A stretch of DNA of 51,590 nucleotides from a virus, in the IMG/VR virus record IMGVR_UViG_3300023116_000066, positions 1 to 51,590 of that record; one strand, given 5' to 3'. Shown one piece after another: positions 44,009-51,378 of the stretch. Within the stretch, counting starts at the first letter, position 1, and every line of letters begins with the position of its first letter. Under the pieces are notes generated by a model. The model saw nothing but the letters and a program-made list of their open reading frames with translations, made no database searches and was not told the origin of the DNA. The translations under genes and the position numbers were made by a program.

Positions 44009-44013
44009 CTTAC

Positions 44014-44778
44014 ATGAGCCAATTAGATCAAGAAAAACAAAAAGTATTCAATTATTGCCGCACTATGCTAGGTGAAGGCATGATTGACGTTGAACTAGAC
44101 CCCGAGCACTATGAAACAGCACTGGAACGTGCTTTAGGTGTTTTTAGACAGCGTTCAGATAATGCTGTTGAAGAAAGTTTTGCTTTTCTAAAACTAGAAC
44201 TAGATCAGAACGAGTACACGCTACCAGATGAAATACAGATGGTGCGTGAAGTAATGCGTAGAAGTATTGGATCTAGATCAGGTGGTGGACAAGGTGGTAC
44301 AGTGTTTGAACCATTTAACCTTGCTTACACAAATACATACTTACTAAGTTCAACCAATATGGGCGGACTTGCTACATATGAATTATTTGCCGGTTATCAA
44401 GAACGTGTCGGTAAAACATTTGGTAGTTTTATTCAGTTTACTTGGCATCCAGAAACTAAGAAATTATTCATTCATCAAAGACCTAGATCAGAAGAAGAAG
44501 TAGCACTTCACGTATTCAATACTAAACCTGATGTAAGCATAATTAAAGATGTGTATTCAGGACAGTGGATTAAAGATTATACTCTTGCTAACTGTAAAAT
44601 GATGTTAGCACAAGCACGTGAAAAGTTTGCTAGTATCGCTGGTCCACAAGGCGGAACAGCACTTAATGGTGCTAATCTAAAAGCAGAAGCACAAGCAGAT
44701 TTAGAAAGACTTACAATGGAATTGACTACTTCAGTAGCAGGTAGTAATAATTCAGGTTACAGTCTGATTATAGGATAA
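44014..44778 (+). CDS. 13: Neck protein, gp13-like
   Basis: 254 aa from ATG 44014. A longer frame from 43945 reads through the divergent promoter into the gp14 gene and is not credible. Family features are 'QKVFNYCRTMLGEGMIDVELDPEHYETALERALGVFRQRS', 'EYTLPDEIQMVREVMRRS', 'SFIQFTWHPETKKLFIHQRP' and 'SGQWIKDYTLANCKMMLAQAREKF'. This matches the gp13 head-completion/neck protein of T4-like marine phages (T4 gp13 is 309 aa). No ribosome site precedes the ATG, in line with a leaderless message. It is followed after 3 nt by a small basic protein gene. Confidence 0.85.
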   Translation: MSQLDQEKQKVFNYCRTMLGEGMIDVELDPEHYETALERALGVFRQRSDNAVEESFAFLKLELDQNEYTLPDEIQMVREVMRRSIGSRSGGGQGGTVFEPFNLAYTNTYLLSSTNMGGLATYELFAGYQERVGKTFGSFIQFTWHPETKKLFIHQRPRSEEEVALHVFNTKPDVSIIKDVYSGQWIKDYTLANCKMMLAQAREKFASIAGPQGGTALNGANLKAEAQADLERLTMELTTSVAGSNNSGYSLIIG

Positions 44779-44781
44779 ACA

Positions 44782-45123
44782 ATGAAAGCATCAGAATTTA
44801 CATCAGAAGATTACGAAGCATACTACATGGAAGCCGCTAAAATGGTTTGGGGTGTAGGTAAAAAAGATGCTAGAGGCGGAACTGTAAAACAAAAATTCCG
44901 TTGTGCTTCAGGTCCTAGAAAAAGTAGACAAGTAAGTCATCCGTCTAAGTGTTTCGATCATCCTAATGTAGCAAGAGCACAGCAAATGAAGCGTACTAGA
45001 GCTAGAACAGGACCTACACAAGCAAGACATCAAAAGCGTACAAAATCTATTAATACAGCAAGTGTATTAGCAAATAGATTGAACAACCCTAGAAGTACTA
45101 AAAAAGCCAAACCTTGGTATTAA
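44782..45123 (+). CDS. Small basic protein after gp13
   Basis: 113 aa, strongly basic after an acidic start (EFTSEDYEAYYMEAAKMVW). The rest is Lys/Arg-rich: 'KQKFRCASGPRKSRQVSHPSKC', 'QQMKRTRARTGPTQARHQKRTK'. Two Cys lie in RCASGPRKSR...SKC. I recall similar short basic proteins next to neck genes in marine T4-like phages but know no function. Nucleic-acid binding or a head/neck role is plausible from charge and place. The GATTATAGGATAAACA before it gives a weak ribosome site (AGGA). Confidence 0.65.
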   Translation: MKASEFTSEDYEAYYMEAAKMVWGVGKKDARGGTVKQKFRCASGPRKSRQVSHPSKCFDHPNVARAQQMKRTRARTGPTQARHQKRTKSINTASVLANRLNNPRSTKKAKPWY

Positions 45124-45126
45124 TGG

Positions 45127-45155
45127 TTGACAGCAGAGCTGTTTTACCGTATACT
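45127..45155 (+). promoter_or_regulatory. Sigma70-type promoter, TTGACA-N17-TATACT
   Basis: A consensus -35 (TTGACA, 45127-45132) and a five-of-six -10 (TATACT, 45150-45155) have the ideal 17-bp spacing. It is the only good host-type promoter I see in the window. The expected start, seven bases past the -10, is 45162, the A of the next gene's ATG. Confidence 0.75.
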
Positions 45156-45161
45156 GTATAA

Positions 45162-45731
45162 ATGCTTATACGTTTACCTAAATTACTAGTTGTTGGCCAC
45201 GGCCGTCATGGAAAAGATACTGTATGTGAAATGCTCGAAGCATATGGATATACATTCCAATCAAGTTCAAAATTCTGTTCAGAGCTGTTTATATTTGATG
45301 ATCTAAAAGACAAGTATGGATATGCTAACGAAGAAGAATGTTACGCAGATCGACACAATCATCGTACAGAATGGTACAATATGATTCACGATTACTGCCG
45401 CGATGATCTAGCACGTTTAGGTCGTAATTTATTTGATAAACACGACATCTACTGCGGACTTCGTAATAAGCGTGAGTTTCATGCTATGAAAAATGAAGAG
45501 ATCTTTGATTACGCTATTTGGGTAGATCGTTCAGATCACTGTCATTTAGAACCAAATACCAGTATGACTATTGAACAATGGATGTGTGATTACACTATTG
45601 ATAATAACGGTGATCTAGATAGACTAAAGTTAAATGTTAAAACTTTAATGACTACTATCTTTAAAAATCAGGGGTTAGATCTCCCTGCTTCCAGCGACTA
45701 CCTTCTTTCTGAAGTGTCCGTTGACAGTTAG
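45162..45731 (+). CDS. P-loop deoxynucleoside-monophosphate-kinase-like protein, gp1-like
   Basis: 189 aa. A P-loop (G12-x4-G17-K18-D19-T20 in GHGRHGKDT) resembles T4 gp1 dNMP kinase ('SGKDT') and related NMP kinases. Downstream it has a charged helical part (NEEECYADRHNHRTEWYNMIHDYCRDD), 'YCGLRNKREFHAM', and 'AIWVDRSDHC', which fits the substrate and lid region. Length is close to the usual ~190-240 aa. It would phosphorylate dNMPs for phage DNA synthesis, an early-class job, and it carries the only clear sigma70 promoter here. No ribosome site precedes the ATG. Its last 71 nt overlap an antisense HNH gene. Confidence 0.75.
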   Translation: MLIRLPKLLVVGHGRHGKDTVCEMLEAYGYTFQSSSKFCSELFIFDDLKDKYGYANEEECYADRHNHRTEWYNMIHDYCRDDLARLGRNLFDKHDIYCGLRNKREFHAMKNEEIFDYAIWVDRSDHCHLEPNTSMTIEQWMCDYTIDNNGDLDRLKLNVKTLMTTIFKNQGLDLPASSDYLLSEVSVDS

Positions 45732-45996
45732 CACAAATAGTTTTTAAGTTGCTAGGACGGCAGTTATTTAGATTCCCGTCTATATGAAATACATTAAACA
45801 CTTCTTTGTGCTTGGACTTAAAACCACACTTATCACACTTATCTAACAAGCGATACCCAAACTGATACCACTTGGGTATTCCGTACCCTTCGCCGTTTTT
45901 TGTACATAACTCGCACAAAGACCTATAATATGTGCGACCGTTCTTCTTATAGTTAACTGCGGCAGGCCTTAAACCGCATTTACATAATGGTCTCAT
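45661..45996 (-). CDS. HNH endonuclease-like zinc protein
   Basis: 111 aa. Zinc-binding cysteine pairs (CKC, 'SLCELC', 'DKCDKCGF', CANC) surround the HNH core FHIDGNLNNCRPSNLKTICANC, where H-I-D, N and a late zinc pair fit the HNH fold. Such free-standing small HNH genes are common mobile intruders in T4-like phages. It is antisense to its neighbours and its 3' end overlaps the dNMP-kinase-like gene by 71 nt. The ATG is preceded only by AGGG 11 nt away, with a weak box GGTAAGTA 5 nt before it. Whether it cuts as a homing enzyme is unknown. Confidence 0.75.
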   Translation of the reverse strand: MRPLCKCGLRPAAVNYKKNGRTYYRSLCELCTKNGEGYGIPKWYQFGYRLLDKCDKCGFKSKHKEVFNVFHIDGNLNNCRPSNLKTICANCQRTLQKEGSRWKQGDLTPDF

Positions 45997-46060
45997 ACTA
46001 GTACTTACCCTTTTTTATCCCTTTTTATGCGTTGTTTACCCCGTATTTTTGTCTATTGCC

Positions 46061-46068
46061 GATAAATA
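46061..46068 (+). promoter_or_regulatory. Late promoter box GATAAATA
   Basis: A seven-of-eight match to the late consensus, 35 nt before the sheath ATG. The leader holds a strong ribosome site, AGGAGA (46091-46096), 7 nt before the ATG. The 107-nt gap otherwise contains only the upstream end of the antisense HNH gene. Confidence 0.75.
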
Positions 46069-46103
46069 TCTATACAAGAAATTAACCATCAGGAGATAAT
46101 CGA

Positions 46104-49100
46104 ATGGCACTACAATCACCAGGCGTGCAAGTTACGGTAACAGACGAGAGTTTTTACACTCCCGCTGACGGAGGTACCACTCCACTTGTCGTAGTCGCAA
46201 CAGCCCAAGATAAACAAAATGCTTCTGGCACTGGAATTGCTCAGGGAACCCTGGCAGCCAATGTTGGAAAAGTATACAGAGTTTCAAGTCAACGTGAACT
46301 TGTTGACTTTTTTGGTACACCAGTTTTTAAACAGACTATTTCAGGAAGTCCTAGAAACGCAGACGAACAAAACGAATACGGACTTCAAGCTGCATACTCT
46401 TTCTTAGGAGTTGCTAATTCTGCTTATGTCGTAAGAGCTGACATTGACTTAAATGAACTTACTGCTCAGGCCACTGTACCGGGAGCGGACCCAAGTGATG
46501 GTCAATACTGGCTAGACACACAAAGTACACAATGGGGCATCTTTGAATGGGATGGAAATCCTGTTACACTAGACGGCCAAGTGTTTAGTAACCAAACACC
46601 GATTGTTATTAACCCAACTGATACTGATAAACTTTCTGGTAATGCTCCAGCAACTGGCGTTGGTAGAGTTGGTGATTATGCTGTTGTTAACGCTTCTGAT
46701 GTTGTAAGAATTTACTACAAAGGTGTTGATTATACAACTGTTGGAAATCCTGTTAGTTGGGCAGAAGTAGGAACTAAAGAATGGCGTAAGACATGGGCAG
46801 TGTTTACTGCTGACAGAGACGGCCATTCAGCACAAACAGGAACAACAACTTTTAGTATTAACGGAACACTAGTTACACTACCAGCAGGTTCAACTGTTGA
46901 TAATGTTGTAACAATCGTTAATAACCTAAACATTCAAGGTGTTAAAGCTGCAAAAGTTAACAGCAAATTTACACTTTATATTACTGACACAGTAGATGAC
47001 GGACTTGGTGATAGTACTGACTCAAACGTAATTGAAATGGCTGATGGTTCTGCTTCAATTAACGCACTGTTTGGTACAACTGGCGGCGTAAGCGCAGGAA
47101 ACTATTATGGTCCAGAGTTACAAATGAGTCCACACACTTCAGTGCCACAGTGGAAATCAAGCTCACAACTACCACGTCCAACAGGAAGTGTTTGGGTCAA
47201 AACAACTGAACCAAATCAAGGTGCTCGTTGGAGAATTAAAGCATGGGATGCTGATACTGAATCATTTGTTGAATCACTAGCACCATTATACATTAATCCA
47301 CAAACAGCAATTTTCAACCTTGACAGAACTACTGGCGGTGAGTCAATTCCAAAAGACACATTGTTTGTACAGTACAATTATACTGAAGATTCAGGATATG
47401 ACAGTACACCACAAACAGGTAGTTTCAAAATCTTTACAAGAAAAGCAACTGGAAATACTTCTGTAACAAGTGGTATTATTGATGCTAATACTTTTAGCGC
47501 AGGTAGTTATACAATTAACGTTAGAGAATCAGTAACAGGTTCTGCTTCATTAAGTTCAGCTACTGCTGTAACATTTACTGCGGCAGGTGCTGTAAGTGAT
47601 GCTAATACTGTTGCTACTGCTATTAACAATGCTCAAATGAATCATGTTGAAGCAGAAGTTGTAAGCGGTAGAGTTGTTATTACTCATAACGCAGGCGGCG
47701 AAATTAGATTTGAAGATGTTGATAGTGCTATGGCTTTAATGGGCTACAGTGCTTATGACTATTCTACTTCAACTGGAACTACTAATCTTTATGCGGCACC
47801 ACAAGGTGACAGTTATGATTTTGTAGCAAGTAATTGGTTACCATTAGCAGGTACAACATTTGGTTACATTGCTTCAAATGATGCTCCGCAAAACGATCCA
47901 CAAGAAGGACAGCGTTGGTATTCAAGTTTAACTGACGAAGTTGATATTATGGTACACAATGGTACTACTTGGGTAGGTTACCAAGATAGTACATCACCAT
48001 TTTATAGTGCTTCATTAGCAGATCAAACTGACCCAGCTGGTCCTATTGTTTCTCCAACACGCCCTGTAGAACAGAGCGATGGTACACCACTTAAAACTGG
48101 TGACATTTGGATTGACACAGGTGACTTAGAAAACTATCCAGTAATTTACAAGTATAACAATGACTTGTCAAATACACCTATTGCTAATAGATGGATACTA
48201 GTTGATAAAGCAGATGCTTCATCAGAAGATGGTGTTGTATTTGCTGACGCTCGTTGGGGAACAGATGGAACAAAAGAGGACGCAGGAACAATTAAAGAAT
48301 TGTTAACTGAAAACTATGTCGATCCAGATGCTCCAGATCCAGCACTATATCCAGCAGGTATTTTACTTTTCAATACACGTAGATCAGGATTTAACATCAA
48401 GGTTTACAGAAAAGACTATATCGATCAAGCACAAGACAATGCTAGATTTGGCAACCAGTCTATGGCTAACTACGCAACTGACAGATGGGTTACAGACTCA
48501 GGTGAAGCATTTGGTAGAAAAGCACAAAGACAAAGTGTTATTGAGAAGCTAAAGGCAACTATTGCTAGTAACCAACAGATTAGAGAAGACGAAGTTCGTC
48601 AGTTTAACTTGTTGGCTTGCCCAGGCTATCCAGAAGTTACACAAAACTTAGTAGACTTGAATACTGATAGAGGAACAACAGCGTTTATTGTTGCTGATTC
48701 TCCATTCAGACTAAAAGCTGACACACAAAGTTTAGTTACTTGGGGTCAGAATGAAAACAATGCTACTGACAACGGTGACGACGGACTAGTAACATTTGAC
48801 GAATACACAGGCGTATTTTACCCAAGCGGACTTACAACTGATAACACAGGAAACAACATTGTTGTTCCAAGTTCACACATGATGCTTAAAACTATAGCAC
48901 TAAGTGACCAAGTTGCTTATCCGTGGTTTGCTCCAGCAGGTATTAGACGTGGTGGTATTAGTAATGCTACTTCAGTTGGTTATGTTGATAGCGCAACTGG
49001 CGACTTCCAAAGCGTTGCTTTAACTGACGCTCAACGAAATACTTTGTACGATATCAAAGTTAATCCACTTACATTCTTCAACGGTGTAGGACTTGTTAAC

Positions 49101-49466
49101 TACGGACAAAGAACTAGAGCATCAGGTAGTTCAGCACTTGATAGAATCAACGTAGCACGTTTAGTAATTTACTTAAGAACACAACTTAATAGACTTGCTA
49201 AGCCGTTTGTTTTTGAACCTAATGATAAAATTACTAGAGACGAAATCAAACAAGCAGTTGAAAGTTTATTACTTGAGTTAGTAGGTCTAAGAGCACTTTA
49301 TGACTTTGCTGTTGTATGTGATGAATCAAACAACACAGCGGCACGTATTGATCGTAACGAGCTTTATGTAGATATTGCTATTGAACCAGTTAAATCAATT
49401 GAGTTTATTTACATTCCGCTTAGACTTAAGAACACAGGAGAAATCCAAGGTCAAGCATCAGCTTAA
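46104..49466 (+). CDS. 18: Contractile tail sheath protein, gp18-like, with large insertions
   Basis: 1120 aa, against 659 aa in T4. The N-terminus (SPGVQVTVTDESFY, 'TPLVVVATAQDKQN') and the C-terminal ~310 residues ('SVIEKLKATIASNQQIREDEVRQFNLL', ACPGYPEV, 'NTDRGTTAFIVADSPFRLK', 'YPWFAPAGIRRGGI', 'INVARLVIYLRTQL', 'YVDIAIEPVKSIEFIYIPLRLK') are clear sheath domains. Between ~145 and ~720 are inserted modules: 'YWLDTQSTQWGIFEWDG'-type units, two Ig/flagellin-like segments (FSINGTLVTLPAGSTVDNVV and 'YTINVRESVTGSASLSS') and 'GQRWYSSLTDEVDIMVHNGTTW'. They probably decorate the outside of the sheath. It has its own late promoter and strong ribosome site. Confidence 0.92.
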   Translation: MALQSPGVQVTVTDESFYTPADGGTTPLVVVATAQDKQNASGTGIAQGTLAANVGKVYRVSSQRELVDFFGTPVFKQTISGSPRNADEQNEYGLQAAYSFLGVANSAYVVRADIDLNELTAQATVPGADPSDGQYWLDTQSTQWGIFEWDGNPVTLDGQVFSNQTPIVINPTDTDKLSGNAPATGVGRVGDYAVVNASDVVRIYYKGVDYTTVGNPVSWAEVGTKEWRKTWAVFTADRDGHSAQTGTTTFSINGTLVTLPAGSTVDNVVTIVNNLNIQGVKAAKVNSKFTLYITDTVDDGLGDSTDSNVIEMADGSASINALFGTTGGVSAGNYYGPELQMSPHTSVPQWKSSSQLPRPTGSVWVKTTEPNQGARWRIKAWDADTESFVESLAPLYINPQTAIFNLDRTTGGESIPKDTLFVQYNYTEDSGYDSTPQTGSFKIFTRKATGNTSVTSGIIDANTFSAGSYTINVRESVTGSASLSSATAVTFTAAGAVSDANTVATAINNAQMNHVEAEVVSGRVVITHNAGGEIRFEDVDSAMALMGYSAYDYSTSTGTTNLYAAPQGDSYDFVASNWLPLAGTTFGYIASNDAPQNDPQEGQRWYSSLTDEVDIMVHNGTTWVGYQDSTSPFYSASLADQTDPAGPIVSPTRPVEQSDGTPLKTGDIWIDTGDLENYPVIYKYNNDLSNTPIANRWILVDKADASSEDGVVFADARWGTDGTKEDAGTIKELLTENYVDPDAPDPALYPAGILLFNTRRSGFNIKVYRKDYIDQAQDNARFGNQSMANYATDRWVTDSGEAFGRKAQRQSVIEKLKATIASNQQIREDEVRQFNLLACPGYPEVTQNLVDLNTDRGTTAFIVADSPFRLKADTQSLVTWGQNENNATDNGDDGLVTFDEYTGVFYPSGLTTDNTGNNIVVPSSHMMLKTIALSDQVAYPWFAPAGIRRGGISNATSVGYVDSATGDFQSVALTDAQRNTLYDIKVNPLTFFNGVGLVNYGQRTRASGSSALDRINVARLVIYLRTQLNRLAKPFVFEPNDKITRDEIKQAVESLLLELVGLRALYDFAVVCDESNNTAARIDRNELYVDIAIEPVKSIEFIYIPLRLKNTGEIQGQASA

Positions 49467-49470
49467 TTTA

Positions 49471-49493
49471 AGTGGGGGATTTATTCCCCCACT
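49471..49493 (+). terminator. Terminator-like hairpin without a T-run
   Basis: AGTGGGGG (49471-49478), loop ATTTATT, CCCCCACT (49486-49493): a perfect 8-bp GC-rich stem 4 nt after the sheath stop codon. It is followed by CATTATG, not a T tract. It could be a weak terminator, an RNase barrier or an mRNA 3'-end stabiliser. Confidence 0.6.
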
Positions 49494-49499
49494 CATTAT

Positions 49500-49507
49500 G
49501 CTAAATA
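49500..49507 (+). promoter_or_regulatory. Late promoter box GCTAAATA
   Basis: A six-of-eight late box just after the sheath hairpin, 27 nt before the tube-protein ATG, with ribosome site CGGAG between. Confidence 0.55.
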
Positions 49508-49534
49508 ATATTATATAAACGGAGCATTAAAAAT

Positions 49535-50176
49535 ATGTCAATTTCAACACTATCAAAATTAACAGTCCCTTTAGCGACTGATACATCATCAAGCAATCAA
49601 GGCTTGTTGATGCCAAAGCTAAAGTATCGCTTTAGGGTGGTACTACAAGGTTTTGGTGCTAACGGTACAGTACCAACAGAATTAACAAAACAAGTACAGG
49701 ATATTACACGTCCAAAGATTAACTTTGAAGAAATGGAAATTCCTGTATACAACTCACGTATCTACCTAGCAGGTAGACATAACTGGGAACAGGTTACACT
49801 TAACGTTCGTGATGACGCAAGTGGATCTATTCAAAGATTATGTGGTGAGCAAGTTCAGAAACAATTTGACTTCTTCGAGCAGGCATCTGCGGCGTCGGGT
49901 CAAGACTATAAATTTACTACACTAATTGAAGTATTAGATGGTGGTAACGGAACTCAAACTCCAAATGTACTAGAAACTTTTGAATTATATGGTACATTTG
50001 TACAGAACATTGATTACGGTGATTTGAACTACACTTCAAATGAACCAGCAATGATTTCTATGACACTAAGATACGATAACGCTATTCAGTACAGAGGCGG
50101 TGGCGTTGACGGTATTGGTAGAAATATCGGTGCTAGAACAATTGGCGCTCTAACAACTGGTGGTGGTTCAGCGTAA
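49535..50176 (+). CDS. 19: Tail tube protein, gp19-like
   Basis: 213 aa, close to the family length (T4 gp19 is 163 aa; marine relatives are ~200). Tube features are 'LMPKLKYRFRVVLQGFG', 'LTKQVQDITRPKINFEEMEIPVYNSRIYLAGRHNWEQVTLNVRDD', 'FELYGTFVQNIDYGDLNYTSNEPAMISMTLRYDNAIQ'. It forms the hexameric inner tube around which the sheath contracts. It has its own promoter box and a strong terminator after it, so it can be transcribed as a single-gene, high-output unit. Confidence 0.92.
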   Translation: MSISTLSKLTVPLATDTSSSNQGLLMPKLKYRFRVVLQGFGANGTVPTELTKQVQDITRPKINFEEMEIPVYNSRIYLAGRHNWEQVTLNVRDDASGSIQRLCGEQVQKQFDFFEQASAASGQDYKFTTLIEVLDGGNGTQTPNVLETFELYGTFVQNIDYGDLNYTSNEPAMISMTLRYDNAIQYRGGGVDGIGRNIGARTIGALTTGGGSA

Positions 50177-50212
50177 TCACATTTAGTTAAAGATAGTTTG
50201 TTGAACAAATTG

Positions 50213-50242
50213 AGCTCGGGCTTAAAACCCCGGGCTTTTTTT
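50213..50242 (+). terminator. Rho-independent terminator after the tube gene
   Basis: AGCTCGGG (50213-50220), loop CTTAAAAC, CCCGGGCT (50229-50236), with one T-G wobble, followed by a run of seven T to 50242. It lies 36 nt after the gp19 stop codon and just before a late box for the next gene. Confidence 0.9.
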
Positions 50243-50245
50243 GTG

Positions 50246-50253
50246 ACTAAATA
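50246..50253 (+). promoter_or_regulatory. Late promoter box ACTAAATA, 5 nt from an ATG
   Basis: The box lies directly after the T-run of the terminator and ends exactly 5 nt before ATG 50259 (ACTAAATA-CTAGT-ATG). This spacing puts the ATG at the predicted transcript start, as at the gp13/gp14 pair. Confidence 0.6.
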
Positions 50254-50258
50254 CTAGT

Positions 50259-51377
50259 ATGGCAGACAAATTTACAAGATTCTTATCAGGTGTTGGAACT
50301 GGATTACTTAATCCTAAAGGCAACTTAGGTGACGCTAGACATGCGTCTAGAACGTTTGTTGACGGAGCATTTTCAAGAGCTCCAAGAACTAAATTTTTAT
50401 TCCACGTACATTTTGATATAAACCCAAGAGGGTTGAGTAGTGATTTCAGAAGTCATCACTCATCTTCTATTAGTGTTCTAGTGAAAACATCAACACTACC
50501 GAGATTTAGTTTTGATACTGATATGAAAAATCAGTACAATAGAAAAAAATTAATCTATAAAAATATCAACTACGATCCTATTCAAGTAACATTCCATGAT
50601 GACAACACAGGAATTATTAATGCGTTGTGGGCACAATATTTCTTGTACTATTCTCCAGAAAGAGAACAAGTACCCGGTGCTTGGGATATTTTAGGCGGAT
50701 CAGCAACTGGTCGTCAATCAGGAGCAGGACCTTATAACGGTGGGGGAGTAGTATACAGTGCTGAAAGTGGAGGTTATCGTTACGGTTTAGATTCAGATAG
50801 AGTTCAAGATCCTTTCTTTAGAAGTATTACAATTTACACTATGTCAAAGAAAAGATTTCATAGTTATAAATTAATCAATCCGCATATTAGAACTTGGGAT
50901 CACGGCGATGTAAGTTATGCTGAAAGTGGCGGAACTGTTCAAGCAACAATGAACCTTGGCTACGAAAGTGTTATATACGGAGCCGGAAGAATTGATACAA
51001 ACAATGCTGAAGAACCAATTAATTTTGGTAATTTACATTACGACAAAGTTCCTAGCCCATTAAGTGTGCTTGGCGGAGGAACAGCAAGTTTGTTTGGACC
51101 TGGAGGAATACTATCAGGTGACGGTAGTGGTGAATTATCAGGAGCTAGAACAATCTTTGGTGACAATTTTCAAGACAGAGGAGCAACATCTGTCAGTGCG
51201 TTGACTGCCGCAATAGGAGCAATTAACTTTGCTAAAAATTTAGATAATATATCAAGCGAAACACTTACACAAGAAGCTCTTAACTTAACACTAACACCAA
51301 ATAGAACAGCAAATATTACAAGCGGTCTTCCAGGAATTAGTTTCGGAAACTTTGGAACAGTGACAGGAATAAAATAG
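50259..51377 (+). CDS. Tail tube/baseplate protein, possibly gp54-like tube initiator
   Basis: 372 aa. Tube-type segments are 'TKFLFHVHFDIN', 'SISVLVKTSTLPRFSFDTDMKNQYNRKKLIYK', 'YDPIQVTFHDDNTGIINALWAQYFLYY', 'FFRSITIYTMSKKRFHSYKLINPHIRTWDHGDVSYAESG' and 'QATMNLGYESVIYG'. These match the gp19-like fold shared by tube protein, tube initiator (gp54, 320 aa in T4) and tube cap. The last ~100 residues are Gly/Ser-rich. Its place right after gp19 and its length favour gp54, but cap or another baseplate tube protein is possible. There is no ribosome site; the ATG lies 5 nt after a late box. Confidence 0.7.
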   Translation: MADKFTRFLSGVGTGLLNPKGNLGDARHASRTFVDGAFSRAPRTKFLFHVHFDINPRGLSSDFRSHHSSSISVLVKTSTLPRFSFDTDMKNQYNRKKLIYKNINYDPIQVTFHDDNTGIINALWAQYFLYYSPEREQVPGAWDILGGSATGRQSGAGPYNGGGVVYSAESGGYRYGLDSDRVQDPFFRSITIYTMSKKRFHSYKLINPHIRTWDHGDVSYAESGGTVQATMNLGYESVIYGAGRIDTNNAEEPINFGNLHYDKVPSPLSVLGGGTASLFGPGGILSGDGSGELSGARTIFGDNFQDRGATSVSALTAAIGAINFAKNLDNISSETLTQEALNLTLTPNRTANITSGLPGISFGNFGTVTGIK

Positions 51378-51378
51378 A

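Noticed and set aside
43945-44013. N-terminal extension of gp13 from 43945
   Set aside because: It would read through the divergent late promoter and the first codons of gp14. The family N-terminus begins at the ATG at 44014.
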